Positions 11,301 to 23,135 of a DNA stretch of 64,000 nucleotides are shown here, in pieces. Every line of letters starts with the position of its first letter. Positions within the stretch are counted from its first letter, which is position 1. The position numbers and the translations under genes are program-made. Below the pieces are notes generated by a model. That model worked only from the letters and a program-made list of their open reading frames with translations. It made no database searches and was not told the DNA's origin. The stretch is from Steinernema hermaphroditum (taxonomy: Eukaryota > Nematoda > Chromadorea > Rhabditida > Steinernematidae): assembly GCA_030435675.1 (NCBI GenBank), contig CM059621.1, forward strand, positions 6,448,001 through 6,512,000. Direction: 5' to 3'.

Positions 11301-14300
11301 GAACCGTCACCGCGCCGCGTCGTCAACAACTCTCCGCCGCCGGCGGCGGCAGCGGAAAGAGTCCCAAAAAACGCCGAAAAACGGACCGAATAACTCTGCG
11401 TCGTCTCTTGTTTATTATTCATTAAACGGCGCTCCTCGGCGCTCTCTGCAGCGCCGATCGACAAATGGAGATCGGGTCGAAGAGGGCGACCCGGAGAGGC
11501 GGACGGCCGTTTAAGTTGTCACCGAAACATCAAAAAGTGCATGCATAATAGTTGCCCGAGTCGAGGCTCCGTTATTGTTTTTGGAGTGGAAAGAAAAAGG
11601 AAAAAACAGATTTAGGGGAGATCATGACTGATGGACTTTTTCTCTTCTTCTGAACGGCAGTGGATACGGCAAAAAGGAGAAAAAAGGAAAATAAGTAAGT
11701 GCGGAGGATAAGGTGTCGCATATACATTATACAGTGCTGATAATCCTGGCAGGACCTAGAGTCCGAGCCCTTAAGGGTCCCCGGTCACGCAAATGGTCTA
11801 GAAAGCCCAAGCAGGTAATGATTTTGGTGGCATAGGACTATGATATATCATAGACTGTGAGATTGACGGGTGAACGCACTGAGCCACTGAGCATTCGTTT
11901 TTTTTTGCGTACGACGTAACATTAAGGATCGTCTTGGGTACAGTTTACAGAGAATTATGGAGAACCGGAGAGTATGTCGTGCATTTGCGCATATTTGGAC
12001 AGTAATGAATAGAAAAAATCCGTGCGTCCATTTCTCATGAACTGTCAGGTTCAATAGCAATAGCCTCTAGAAATGGCAAAACCAAATTCTGGATTGGATT
12101 CTGGACCTAGATGCCTAGACGTTCTAGATATGTTTCGGCATTTAGCTTTAGTCCCACTTGCTTTAGTCTCACAGTCTCAAACTGATTAACAACTACGTAA
12201 TCAAAAGTGTTACTGCCCAAAACTAATGTTTATCCGCTTATTTCCCTAGATGTACTGTCGATTGTCCTAGAAAGAATCATCCGAAGTCATACAATTGGTC
12301 AATTATCAGTGGTCAAGTATAGGTTCAATCTCCTGTGCTCTTGAAGGAATCACCCGAAGGATTTTGCAGGATGCAGATTGCAAAATGGCGAAGAGGATGT
12401 GATTTGTGTTTATGGTTCTGAAGAACTTTATATCTCTTGGTTTACAAGATGATGATCAGATTATCCCTACCTCGAGGCGATCAGTTATCGGGCCTCCAAT
12501 GTTTCAGACAAAAAGCGCCGACATAAAACTCTAACTGATACAAAGCCAAATTCACAGATGCGTTCCTTAGGCTTTCAGGTAAACACCGGCACGTAATGGG
12601 CATCAACTTTGATTTCGAAAAACAAGGTTTTCGGTAGAATAATCACCCATAATGAAGATCGGTAGTGGTAAAGCTTGGTACAGTTGGCTTGACTGTTCCA
12701 CCAAAAAGCTTTCCTCTCCTGTCCTATTCCGTTCCAACAAAGTCTAGTGAACAAAAGGTATGATATAAACCGAGTCGGAGTCGGAGCCGAGTCACCTGAG
12801 CGAAGCCCAGCTTCCTCGGCTATCTAGATACCGAAGCCCTGACCCAGAGCTGAGGACTCGAACCGCCAATGTAACCCTTTGGAAAACCGATGTATAATAT
12901 TGCAATCACATATCATTTTTCCAAAGCTGAGCAGATTATGCTTACTTACAACGAAATTCGGTATCTTAGCCGTTCAAACCGTCTTCCAAAAAAGCATTCC
13001 TTCCTATCTTTTCCTCATTCTTAGTCCATTTTGAAATTCGGCATTTAAATATCTTCAGTATATCACCAATCGAATAGTGTGAATCACTAATCGCGTTCCT
13101 GTATCAGCTTTGAAGAATTTAAGTTATAAAACAACATGATTGGATAACACATGAGCGAACAAACGAATTAAACCGCTTCCCAAAGCTTGCTATGAAGTTT
13201 AAAAGTATGCCTGTGGTGCTCACTATAGACCACTACACCTGTGCCATAATGACTCATGCTACGAGAACAGCGAGAAAATACCCACTTACCTCCGCGGTCA
13301 ATCCATGGAATTTCCTCTAAACGACGCATCATCAATAGCGGCTCACTTGGAAACAGAAGAAAACTCGTTTTGTTGTTGAGTTGACCCCCTCTAACTGGAC
13401 GCTCATTGACAAGTTTCGCGTAAACAACCCGCAGATGCATTTCCCCAAAATAATGATAATGAAGTTATCTACTCGGGTGTCCTAAGTGGACCGAGAGGAC
13501 ACCGAATGGTACCGAGGAAGAGGCCGAAATGTTACAGAAGAGTTTCGATAATGAAATCAGAAAATGCTGGTCAAGAAGCGATGTCCTGAGGCTAAGGAAG
13601 CGCGCAGTGATCGACTGCATTGAAAGTGAGAGGAAATGCGCCTGGAGGTGTCGGATTTCGGCTGCGTTAATTGCTCAACAAAGGCGCAGGGGAGGAACAC
13701 AAAGGGATCAAACTAGAGGGGGAAGGTTGATTCGAGGACAAGAGTTTAACTTCCAAGCATTCGGTCTGGTCGCAATCGACAGTGTTTCAATGTATTCAAT
13801 CGCTTCAAGTTAAGTTGATTTGCATATTTATGGCTGTTTGGTCTAACCATCTATCCAGAAACAGTCTAATATACGATTACTAAACTCTCCTCAAATCTCT
13901 AAACTAGACGAATGTCCCTGAAAACCGTTCGCTTATTCCACTCATTCTAACCTTAAATCATCCATCGGGATACCAAACTGAATCTTCATCTGCACGACAT
14001 CGGGTCACTTTAGTTTAGATTTCATGTGAATTTGCCAATTGCTTGACCGTTCGAACCATGTACACTCCACCTTCAGACAAATCACTTTTCTATTAACTGT
14101 TGATTAACATTAACCTTCACTATTCCTCGGCTCATCACTACCCCAAATGAACTCTGGAAGCCTCTGCGACTCAACGTCGCCTCCTTCTGCGCGCAATCAA
14201 GAAACCCACCAAACGGCAAAATCGAATTGCGGCGTGCTGTGAGCCCGGGCCCTTGTCGATTAGAATGGAGTTTTGCCCGGGACCCAATTAGTCCGTCCAA

Positions 14301-14339
14301 AAAGATGTCGCGCAGAGAGAAAGGGAGAGTGACACTCAC
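8343..14339. other. gene-poor DNA with a GC-rich island at 11.1-11.55 kb
   Basis: No complete exon could be supported. A short AT-rich tandem of aaaatggcaatggc units occupies about 9654-9702. The 11.1-11.55 kb stretch is clearly GC-richer (Ala/Pro-coding CCG/GCG runs, palindromic gcgctcctcggcgc) and could be a promoter or regulatory block of the long minus-strand gene. A splice-bounded frame at about 13289-13353 on the minus strand does not match in phase with the 14.4 kb exon and is not called. Confidence 0.4.
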
Positions 14340-15179
14340 CGTTTATCAGCTTGAATTTGACCTCCTTTTCGGTCCCCATCGTTGTCAGCACATCGGGAGA
14401 TGGTGAGTTGTGGCTACCCGTATTCACTGAAACCGAGAGAAAATTAGAACGACAATGTATTAAAAGATAAGAACGCGGAATACGCACGGTGGATTTTGGT
14501 GCCAAAGTTGGTATTGGTAGGTTCTAGTAGCTTGTGGGTCGCGTATTTTAAGAAGCCATTCACCTGCTTTAGTTTCAGGTGAATAGCAATAAGAACAGTA
14601 TCACACCGTAGTCACAGGCTTTCTTCTGGCTTCGATGGAGGGCATGGCGTCGAAAAAACTAGAGTCGAAGTCAGTGATCCCGTCAGCGGGTTAGGGACAT
14701 CAGGGAAGCGAAGAGCTGATTCCAGGAATGACGCAGACGCTTCGGTGCGGCCGACGGCATAGACTTGGTTCTACCTTTCACGTACTAATATAGCGTTTCA
14801 GGAAGGGCACGAAATCAAAACTTTTGAGCGATATGTCAATCGATGACGGCGACATTCCCATACACACAGTCATTCTAGGACTATATCTAAACCTGAACGC
14901 CTTAGACGCAATGAAAAGTCTTGGAAGGTAGAACATGGCTCAGCGACAAATGAGAGTAGGATATAGTCTTCGATGAATGAGAAATCGAACATGTTGTACT
15001 TGGAAAGGTTTCGTAGAAAATCCATTCACAAAACCAAAGAGCGTCTTTTATTTATTTTCAGATGCTTAAAGAACAATCCAAAAAGTCTCCGTTCTGCTCT
15101 TAAATCAATTGATCTTACCAAAACGTATACGGCCACTCATAAGAAGGCGACCCCTCCACCTCGCCCAGAAAGCAGCGCT
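14340..15179 (-). CDS. candidate first two exons of an unresolved minus-strand gene
   Basis: Exon 1 (15179..15119) follows a good acceptor (CCCTTTAG), consistent with a spliced-leader site. After 39 nt it has ATG at 15140, seven codons, and a donor TTTTG|GTAAGA (phase 1). Exon 2 (14426..14340) follows TCGGTTTCAG and ends AACG|GTGAGTG (phase 1). Joined, the product begins MSGRIRFVNTGSHNSPSP and continues with an acidic stretch ending KLIN. Phases agree and both exons have consensus sites at each end, which is stronger than chance open frames. The family is not recognised. The next exon should begin in phase 1; none was found with confidence, so the remainder may lie beyond the left end of the window. 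Confidence 0.5.
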
Positions 15180-18100
15180 CTAAAGGGACGAAGCTTGAAA
15201 ACAATTAGTATCACTTCCAACGGAATATTTTCGTTTTGTTTTTGACATCCACTCCACGACACTCGATTAGCCGAAATTTAATAAAGTCACTCAGGCGTGG
15301 CGTTCGCCGATAAGCAATGCGAATAGAACCGCTATAAGGTCAAAGAAGGCACTATTACGTGACAGGTTCAGGTGGTGGATCTTCCGAAATTTCATTCATA
15401 AAGCAAATTTTAGACCTTATAATAACGCCACAATTTGAGAGTGACCAAATGGGAGGCATGGCCACAACGACATCATCGCCGACGTCTTCATCTAACAGGA
15501 TATCGGAGAGATATCGAGGAAAACAAGGAGATTAATCAAAAAACGTGCATAGAGAACAACTTCCAGTAAGCTCTTTGCCGGATAACATCCGCTTATACCT
15601 GAAATATTTGTCATCTCAGGTTTGAATGTGTAAAAATAAGACTGCGAAGTGACAGCAGTTGTCATCCATCGCGCTGATGAGAGTGAAAACGGAGGTCGCA
15701 CCAGATGGCTCTGTTGTTTTTGATCACAAAACCACAATCTTTGAGTGATAGGCCAATCGAAGGGAGGTAAGGGTTCCCTTTTTTAGCTGAAATTCCTCCC
15801 TAATTTAACACAAAAAAAGGATAAAACAAGAGCGCACCATCGATCTCTCGCCTAGTTACTCTGCATCTACGCCACCATAAATGGTCCTTTTCTTGATACT
15901 CTTGATAAGAAGCATCGTCAATGCACAACAAATGCCGAAGATCGTCGTAAATGGAAAACAAACAGAAAGTAGTGCACGGGCACAGGAAATCATCTTCCCC
16001 GCGCACTAAAAGTGTCTAAAATTAGAGAGATTATCTAGAAAGCGGATTTATGTTAGCGCACATTTCATGAAGTTCTCGGAGTTTCCCCAGTGTGAAAGAA
16101 AGATCTTAGAAGTGGAATGGGACATCGCATGACTTCCAAAATGGCCAAACAATGTCGTTCAATTTTATACGAAATTTAGAAGGAATAACAATAGGTTTGT
16201 ACTCAACTGGGCAAGTTCAAAAAGACGGCCAGAGATCGTAAAATTCGATTAGTTTGGACTTTTTCGGTTTGAGCCGCGAGTCGAAAAGAGTCTTGGGTTC
16301 ATTGTCAGAGATGTATTTTTTTCGAATCTACCCGAACTTCTTCTAGGAAGGACTCTATTCAACCCACTGAGTTGGAAATGTTCAGCTCATCAGATAGAAC
16401 TTGATATGATCAGGTGGAAAAAGGCGATTACACAACGTGATAGGACTCGATTTGGTAGCGTAACTCAACTTATGAAAATGGTTTTTCGACCTTAAGGCGA
16501 TGTCGGTCAGTTTTGACCAATCGATTTGGCCGGTGGAACCTTTTTTCAGTCAGATTTGACAGCGAATTTTAGCACTTATAACGAAAAGAAACTCCAGAAA
16601 AATCACAGCAGGGATTCGAGTCAGATACATTTATGGAGATTCTTTACGGTTCTGACTGGGCTACCTAAATATCTTGGACAAATGGTCATTGTTCCTTGTC
16701 ATCTGTTTCTAGTCTGTTTCTAATTCATATTTTAGCGAGGACAGCAACTTTTGCAGGTTTACATATACTAGGCGTTTCTCACTGGAAATCGTCCCGACCG
16801 TTCCCTTACAAGTAGAGGAGAAGATGCACAGTCACGAAGTATAGGAGGAGCATGCATGAATAAATGGGTAAAGACGTGATTCTATGACGTGACGTTATCG
16901 AATTAGTATCCCAAATCAAATCAAGAACCTTCAAGAATCATTCATCATAGGTTTGTACCGGACTCCACTTGACAAGTTGAAGACTCGATCGGCCAGAAGC
17001 CAGAGATCGAAAAATCTGAATAGCTAAGGTGTGATCGAATTATCGAATTCGCAACAAAATTGTATTCAAAAGTTTCTGACATCGATTAGACCCGATCTGA
17101 GCACTGCTAGTTCCAGATCAATCAAACAGAGATCAATCAGCTCAAATTAATTGGCCGACGAATGTATCGCCCTTGCAAATAATTCATCACTTCCTTTCGC
17201 CCTTGCAATCCGCCGCCATCGCACATTAAACACTCGTTTGGATTAGAGAAACTGAAGCGCCGAGTTTCCTTCGAGCGCGTTATGGTCTCCGTCCCCCCAC
17301 TTCATCCCCTTATCGTCGACCGACTCGCTCAGACTCTTTTGGCGCGCGAAAATAAACAAAGTGGCAATTAGCTTCCTCTTCTCGGCCGGCCGGAGGCCGT
17401 CAGCCACACTCCACTATATTAATTTCGCCCAATTACAAAAAAAAAGAACATAAAGATGCTATGTTCGGTCAGAACTAAAAGTCCTTTTAGGATGGCGCGA
17501 ATGTTTCGAGGAGAAATTGAATATCGGCGAGGCGGGAAGTCGAAGACGAAGAGGTTGCCGCCTGGACGACGAGGAAAAGGAGGAGGAGGAGGAATGCTGT
17601 GCTCGTGCAATTAGGAATGTCCTCTCTTCGAGGGGTTAGAGGACGCGCCCGGGAAATGGGTCCTCTTCGCGGGAAGCGCCGCTCCATTAAGTTGATTCGG
17701 AAGTTCCGAATTTGGGAATGGACGAAAGAAGGAGAGATCGGTGAGGTAAAAAGTGGCATCGAAGGCCATTAGGTTCTTGTGGATGCGAACCGTCGATGCA
17801 GTGTGGCGATAAGAGATCCATCATCACTTTTTCGGAAATTAAATTCCCGCGGTTAGATGGAAATCAACGAAAACAATTTGGAGGCTGAGATAGAACTCGT
17901 TCCGAAGTAATGAGAACCAGTAATTGTTCAAGTATAGCAGTAAAATACGTTTTTTGATGATAAAATGTCTATTGTCTATTTAGATAACTTTCAGTTTTAA
18001 GTGGCTCTTTGGCTCGTATGAGCTGTTAAGCCGAACCCTATAAAGCTGTAAGAAAAAGCGCACTCTAAAGTGTAACTTTACGATCTACACATCCTTGTCA

Positions 18101-18753
18101 TCAGTTTGGCAAACCGGAAAGCTTCTCTGGAAGTGTATTCTGGAGATTCTTTTTTCGGTTTGTCTTGTTCATCACCTTTTGGATATCGGGGGCTTAAAGA
18201 GTCTTCCAAAGAACTACTGGGTGAAATGAGTGCCTGACACATTTGAGACAATTTTGCTCGAATAAATAGGCCAAATGTTTGGCGGTCTAATGTCCGGTAC
18301 TTAAGTCTGTCAGCAACTACAGTTGAGGCTCACCATGGAGTTCCTCAATTTCATCTCTTTCAACGGGATACATGTATGCACAGTAATAAAAAAACTCAGG
18401 GCAGTTAGTGGCGACGACCCTTGGAACGGCACTAAACTAAACAGAAATGTCCTTGTTTACAAATCTGTTCAGAACGGGATTAGAAGCCTTCGAAGACCAG
18501 AGAGCGTGAAATCTAAGTCGTGATTTGGAGTCAAACTATTGGAACGAATTCGCGGTCTCCTTGGCTATTTTCTGAGTTGACCGTTTTACAGCAATTATTT
18601 TGGCCAGAAAATTTCAGATCATATAAAAAGCAGAGCAGGACAACTCGCCAGTAGAGGGTTCAAAGGGTGTGCCGGTAAGTGCGCGAAATACACGTCCTAG
18701 ACCTCGGCTCAGGCTACGATCTGGCCTAGGCTTATATCTTCACATATTTAAGG
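15180..18753. other. gene-poor DNA with a GC-rich island at 17.15-17.75 kb
   Basis: No gene is supported. A diverged pair of sequences near 16.19 kb and 16.95 kb shares ataggtttgtac and ggccaga blocks and may be an old dispersed repeat. The island at 17.15-17.75 kb contains repeated CGCCCTTGCAA words and a GGA-repeat tract. A minus-strand frame there (17759..17487) has a hydrophobic run but no credible exon boundaries. Confidence 0.4.
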
Positions 18754-19176
18754 TTCCGGATCAGGGCTGTGCGAGTTTTGAGTTTTGAGCTTTGGGGTTT
18801 TGAGGCCTTTTTTGGGTTTTGAGTTTTGACTTTTTGGCAAAACTCGACTCAAAACTCGGCCTTGAAGCACTGTCCATGCTGGACGCGAGAGGGTCTTCTC
18901 CGTGGCATCATCGCCATTGGTCAATCTCCGAAGGTCGGCGACACCCGAAAATCTCCAGAAGCTACTGTTTCTAAACTCAAACGGCTTTCTGGAAGACTTT
19001 GCTGAAGGAACTGTATTTCTGTCACAAATGGTTTTAAGTTTTGAGTTTTGGTTTTGAGTTTTGAGTTTTGGTTTTGAGTTTTGAGTTTTGGTTTTGAGGT
19101 CGTCAAAAAAGTTTTGAGTTTTGAGTTTTGAGTTTTGACATCCGAGTTTTGAGTTTCGCACAGCCCTGTTCCGGAT
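18754..19176. mobile_element. decayed hAT transposon with 8-bp target duplication
   Basis: The element spans 18762-19168 (407 bp). Its ends are perfect 13-bp inverted repeats, CAGGGCTGTGCGA at 18762-18774 and the reverse complement at 19156-19168, inside longer imperfect arms of TTTTGAG repeats. It is flanked by identical 8-bp copies of ttccggat (18754-18761 and 19169-19176), the hAT-type duplication length. The TIR start CAGGG also fits hAT. The interior holds a remnant of the transposase C-terminus, described separately. Both arms are expanded (TTTTGAG)n arrays, so much of the element is simple repeat. It is internally deleted and non-autonomous. Confidence 0.9.
18860..19060 (+). pseudogene. 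hAT transposase C-terminal (hATC dimerisation) fragment
   Basis: In the plus frame with GAG at 18887 the translation reads AGRERVFSVASSPLVNLRRS and continues ATPENLQKLLFLNSN. This has the signature of the hAT dimerisation domain: E-R-x-F-S, about ten residues, R, then L and L-x-F-L-x-x-N. The frame runs on for about 25 residues into the TTTTGAG array. No N-terminal zinc finger or DDE-type core is present, so this is a remnant inside an internally deleted element. Confidence 0.8.
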
Positions 19177-20485
19177 GAGCGGTACGAGCTCTGTATTCAT
19201 TTTTGTGTAAGGGCTGACATCCAGGCTTGGCTTAAGGTCTGGCTTGGACTCATGTCTATTGATTTTAAGCGAATCCGTGTTTTTTCGGCTTATCATATGG
19301 TGCAGAATGCAGCTGGAGTTCCAAATATGTTACGCGACAATCTGGAGGTTTATCAATGGACTTAATGGAATCAATCCTGGCTATGAGGTATAAAGAGTGG
19401 ACCACGAGTCTTCATGTAAACTCGTGTAAATCTGCTCTGCATGTTAGTGCTTTTTGCATTCAAACTAGTTAGTAATCTACTAGTAACAAACAAGACTACA
19501 AGTTACCGTCATATTCACTGAGTTTCAATGTTCTCCATCGCGATATTTTGCAGAAGAATCATCTTTTTGCTGCAAAGCGAAGAGCGTATGGGGTCGATTA
19601 GTACCATTAGCACCGTGCATAAATATGCATTGAATGCAATGTTTTCCACAGAAAATGTTTGTGCGACACTTCTACTAAAATATTCCGTGGGAACGGACCA
19701 TGTTTACTACTCAAGCGGTGGAAAACAACCTTTCCAAACGCTGCATTTTGCGGGTACTCCTCTTATTTATAGATTTTGCATATTAAAAGCGGAAATTTAC
19801 AGAATTTTCCATTCAGAGGTCTCATTACATAAACGATCGCCTTCATTAGAGACAGATAGAACAACGGATATCATTCATTAAGGGACGACGGAATCGAAGA
19901 GAAACGCACGCGATGACATTAAAACGACCAACGCCAATAAACTCTCGCCTCGAATCAGGGCGCGAGAAATGGCCAAACGCGGGCGAATGTACGCTATTGA
20001 CCACAACGACTTCCTTTCACTTTTGACGGCCAAATTTGTTTGGCACGCAAGTTCTAAGTGGTTTTTGGTTCGCAGACGGAGTGGTCAGAGGCAACAGGTG
20101 CCATGAGTACGTAAACTTCAAGAATGAAAAACAGATCTTATCTAAATAACGGAAAATACCATTAGTGCGTAAAATAGCAAACACAGAAAACGATAGGCAC
20201 ATGACCGGGTTTCAATTTTTCGTTCGTATTGTGAACTTTAGCATAAAGAAACTACTTGTACGTAACTGAAAGTATTCTCTTCTTCTGCTCAATGTTAGAC
20301 GATGAGTTCCAATCCATCCCTTAAAGAAACGTAGGACATAGCGCTGTTGAAGCGGTCACATCTAACCTGCATGTGAAGCTCATTGGGAATCTGTCTGAAA
20401 CCGCCTGCTCCACTGCAGACAACATAGAGCTGTCTCATTTGCAGACAACATTCTCGATGCGACCGAACAGTATCCATGTGTCTAC
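19177..20485. other. intergenic DNA upstream of the MSP gene
   Basis: No gene is supported. A 117-codon plus-strand open frame (19528-19881) has no recognisable feature. Towards 20.4-20.52 kb, inverted copies of TCTCATTTG/CAAATGAGA and several GTCT/AGAC words occur just before the MSP core promoter. Confidence 0.4.
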
Positions 20486-20551
20486 AAATGAGATAACTCA
20501 GTCTGCAGCCGTCTACCAATGAGACATCGACCGCTCATCTGCCCATAAAAG
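20486..20551 (+). promoter_or_regulatory. MSP core promoter: GATA site and TATA-like box
   Basis: AGATAA at 20491-20496 matches the WGATAR site. In C. elegans, MSP promoters carry a conserved GATA-type element used by ELT-1 in spermatogenesis. CATAAAAG at 20544-20551 lies about 35 bp before the start codon and resembles a TATA box. The assignment is by motif and spacing only. Confidence 0.55.
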
Positions 20552-20585
20552 GGGGAGCGAGGGGCGCAGAAGGCACGCAGCAGCA

Positions 20586-20969
20586 ATGGCTCAATCCGTT
20601 CCCCCTGGAGATATCAACACCCAGCCCGGCTCGAAGATCGTCTTCAACGCGCCGTACGACGACAAGCACACCTACCACATCAAGATCACCAACGCCGGAG
20701 GACGCCGCATCGGATGGGCCATCAAGACCACCAACATGAAGCGCCTCGGAGTGGATCCCCCCTGCGGAGTTCTCGACCCCAAGGAGAACGTGCTGATGGC
20801 CGTGTCTTGTGACTGCTTCGTCTACGGACAAGAAGACACCAACAACGACCGCATCACCATCGAGTGGACCAACACCCCCGATGGTGCCGCCAAGCAGTTC
20901 CGCCGCGAGTGGTTCCAGGGAGACGGTATGGTCCGCCGCAAGAACCTGCCCATCGAGTACAACCCTTAA
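20586..20969 (+). CDS. msp: major sperm protein (MSP)
   Basis: An intact, intronless 127-residue gene beginning [20 protein letters not shown] and ending NLPIEYNP, the standard MSP length. The single immunoglobulin-like MSP domain fills the whole protein. In nematodes MSP polymerises into the filaments that drive the amoeboid crawling of sperm, and it is released as a signal for oocyte maturation and sheath contraction. The absence of introns and the strong C-ending codon bias (AAC, ATC, GGA) fit highly expressed sperm genes. It stands alone here, although MSP genes usually occur in dispersed clusters. Confidence 0.97.
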   Translation: MAQSVPPGDINTQPGSKIVFNAPYDDKHTYHIKITNAGGRRIGWAIKTTNMKRLGVDPPCGVLDPKENVLMAVSCDCFVYGQEDTNNDRITIEWTNTPDGAAKQFRREWFQGDGMVRRKNLPIEYNP

Positions 20970-21685
20970 GTGTGTATGGTGTGTGGCTGTGTGTGTGATA
21001 AAGCTTTGTTCTGAATCTTGTGTTGTTCTTTGTGTTCTCTCCTCTAGCGTTGGGATTCGGTGTCTTCAGAACAGCCGGAAAATGTTCGATGTTTGAGGCT
21101 CGGGAACATTACTAGTTTTGGACTGATGTCTGCCTCGAAGAAGAACGATTTGAGGACTTCTATCCTTGATGTTCGCTTCGGCGACTTGTGACGAGTGGCT
21201 TTGGTTCGTAAGATGAGTGTTTCTGGCTTTGCAACAGGAAAGTGGGGAGAAATGCTGAGGAGAAGGACAAGATAAAAGACAGCATTCAAGCAAGTCGCGT
21301 TGAGACCATATCGCATTTTTGCGGGCTGTGTCTAAAATCTGACACGTTTTTTATTAAACGTCTGCGCTTTGTTTGCGTTTCCGTCTCTGTACATCAAAAT
21401 TGTGTTAAATTTACAGTTGTGAAGATCGTGCCAATGACTTCTTTTTGTTTCTTTTCATCTACAAATGCTGCGTTAGCGCATTCCTGAGAATTATGAATCT
21501 GCCTCTTTCAAGAATATTCGAGAAGTTTTTGGTCGTCTGCAGTCGTTTGTAGACGTAGACAACCTGTCTACAGACGCGTTTGCAGCAGATATCAGTCGTG
21601 GTCAGTTGCCCAGTCGATGTCGGTCGTGTTCGCTTCGCGAAGATCTCCTTTTTTCCATTTACGAAACTTCGTCTTTTCAGCACCG
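20970..21685. other. intergenic DNA between MSP and the Skp1-related gene
   Basis: No gene is supported. A dense run of GTCT/AGAC words (gtctgcag, gtagac, gtctac) lies at about 21530-21590, just upstream of the next gene. The acceptor GTCTTTTCAG ends at 21680, six bases before the next start codon, consistent with trans-splicing. Confidence 0.45.
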
Positions 21686-22248
21686 ATGCAACCGGCTGTC
21701 GTCATCGAATCCAGCGACGGCGTCCGTATACCAGTGACGCTGGCCGCCGCGCGACACTCCGATTTGCTCAATTCGATGCTCGAACAGTCCGGAGGCTCCT
21801 TGGAAGACTGTATTCCGATCCCGCACCGTCACGAAGATCTCCAGCGCGTAGTCGGATGGCTCGAGCAGCACCGAAACGATGAACCCTTTGTTCGGCCCAC
21901 TCGCATAACCGTAAGTCAACCGTTTCATGATCTGCTGTCTAATTCGTACGATTTCAGTTGGTTCCTCCCAAAATCGAGCTGGACGAATGGGAAATCAAGT
22001 TCTTCACAATGCAAAGCAATTCGTCTGCTCACCGCGATTCGCTGTTCACCACTGCCCGTATCGCTGTCTTCATGGGAATCGAGTCTCTTATCATGCGTAC
22101 AGGCCTCTTCGTCGCAGAAACGCTTAAAGAAATGAAAAACGACGACGATGTTCGCCAGTTTCTCGGTGTGCCGGATGATCTCACTGATGACGAGAAGAAG
22201 GAAATCGAGCTCAAGATGGCTTTCCTCGATCCATCCGTATCGTGCTAA
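21686..22248 (+). CDS. skr: Skp1-related protein (SKR)
   Basis: Two exons, 21686..21910 and 21958..22248, with a 47-nt GTAAGT...TTTCAG phase-0 intron; 171 residues. The N-terminal half has the BTB/POZ-like Skp1 fold pattern (RIPVTLAAARHSDLL at about 14-28, then ML..SGG..EDCIPIPH). The C-terminal half has the F-box-binding segment (LFTTARIAVFMGIESLIMR and VRQFLGVPDDLTDDEKKEIE). Skp1 links F-box substrate receptors to Cullin-1 in SCF ubiquitin ligases. Nematodes have an expanded SKR family. The usual C-terminal N-x-W segment that contacts F-boxes is replaced by KMAFLDPSVSC, so its partner range may differ. The start follows a trans-splice-like acceptor. Confidence 0.87.
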
Positions 22249-22382
22249 TATCGTTTATAAATATTTTAGTTATTATTATGTATAAATTGAGGATGTGTGT
22301 GTTCTGAATTGTATGGCCGCTGAAGGTGTGGCAGCTCCTTGGTTCGATATATTTATCTGTTTCACAATTATTATATCACATC

Positions 22383-23132
22383 TTATTGGTCATATTTCGC
22401 CGTTCGGAACATCTCCAAAAGTCCTCCATCCATCACGAAGAACTCCTTCAAGAACTCCATGTCGTTTTCTCGTGTCATCTTGTAACCGTCGTCGAGGTTT
22501 GTTTCCTTGCTCGCGGCCACAGGCACTGTCCTGACTTTTCTTGGAGAAGGACGGTCCTGGTGACGTGTTACAGCTGTTTGGGGCATATGGTAGGTGTTTG
22601 GAGGACATGCGGGTTGAGGCGTGTACTGGTGAACGGACTGCTGAGGAGCGTACTGATGACCGTGGATGAACTGACTGGATCTCATGGGTGTGGCGGCACT
22701 TTGAGGGGGACGACGAGTGATTAGAGAATCGACTGAGTGGACCTTCGGCTGGTAAGCAGGAGGAGGAGTCATGTACTGGTAGCTCATTTGGGAGAAGGAC
22801 TGATGCATGGGCGGATGGTAGGGCGCTGGAGTGGCGTGTAGAGAGTTGCGAGGCGAAAGGGGACTCTGCGGCGTCATAGGAGGGCTGTAGACGGGCATGT
22901 GTCCTTGATGGGGAGTGACCGGTGGAACGCGGCTTCGAATGACCGTCTTTCCCTTCAGTTGAGCGCCTTGGGGTAACTGGAATGGAGGTCCACTTCGGAT
23001 GATGGCGCCGTCGGGTCCGCGGGTAGGTGGCGCCGTGCGGAGGATTCGGATGCCAGGACGTTTCATCGGCTGGCCACTGAGCGGAGGCAACGATTGGTGC
23101 GCTTTGAAGTTTGTAGAGACGGCCGGGGACAT
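22383..23132 (-). CDS. proline-rich protein of unknown function
   Basis: A single-exon frame of 249 residues, with ATG three bases after an acceptor (GTCGTTTCAG), as expected for a trans-spliced message. The protein is rich in Pro, Gln, His, Ser and Tyr (PPLSGQP, PPVTPHQGHMP, MTPPPAYQP). It ends in an acidic, hydrophobic tail (REND...FLKEFFVMDGGLLEMF) that could be a helix. There is no signal peptide or known domain. The composition suggests a disordered scaffold or RNA-binding cofactor, which is inference. It is convergent with the Skp1-related gene (134 bp between stop codons) and is the last gene of the minus-strand series. Confidence 0.65.
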   Translation of the reverse strand: MSPAVSTNFKAHQSLPPLSGQPMKRPGIRILRTAPPTRGPDGAIIRSGPPFQLPQGAQLKGKTVIRSRVPPVTPHQGHMPVYSPPMTPQSPLSPRNSLHATPAPYHPPMHQSFSQMSYQYMTPPPAYQPKVHSVDSLITRRPPQSAATPMRSSQFIHGHQYAPQQSVHQYTPQPACPPNTYHMPQTAVTRHQDRPSPRKVRTVPVAASKETNLDDGYKMTRENDMEFLKEFFVMDGGLLEMFRTAKYDQ

Positions 23133-23135
23133 CTT

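Noticed and set aside
12765..12870. B-box-like GGTTCGAGTCC on the minus strand near 12.86 kb
   Set aside because: No A box or tRNA fold at the right spacing; isolated 11-base match.
13289..13353. Splice-bounded minus-strand frame (EPLLMMRRLEEIPWIDR)
   Set aside because: Its phase does not join the 14.4 kb exon and its acceptor is weak (TTTCCAAG).
17487..17759. Minus-strand frame with a poly-Leu stretch
   Set aside because: The hydrophobic run comes from a GGA/TCC simple repeat; no signal-peptide start or splice sites support it.
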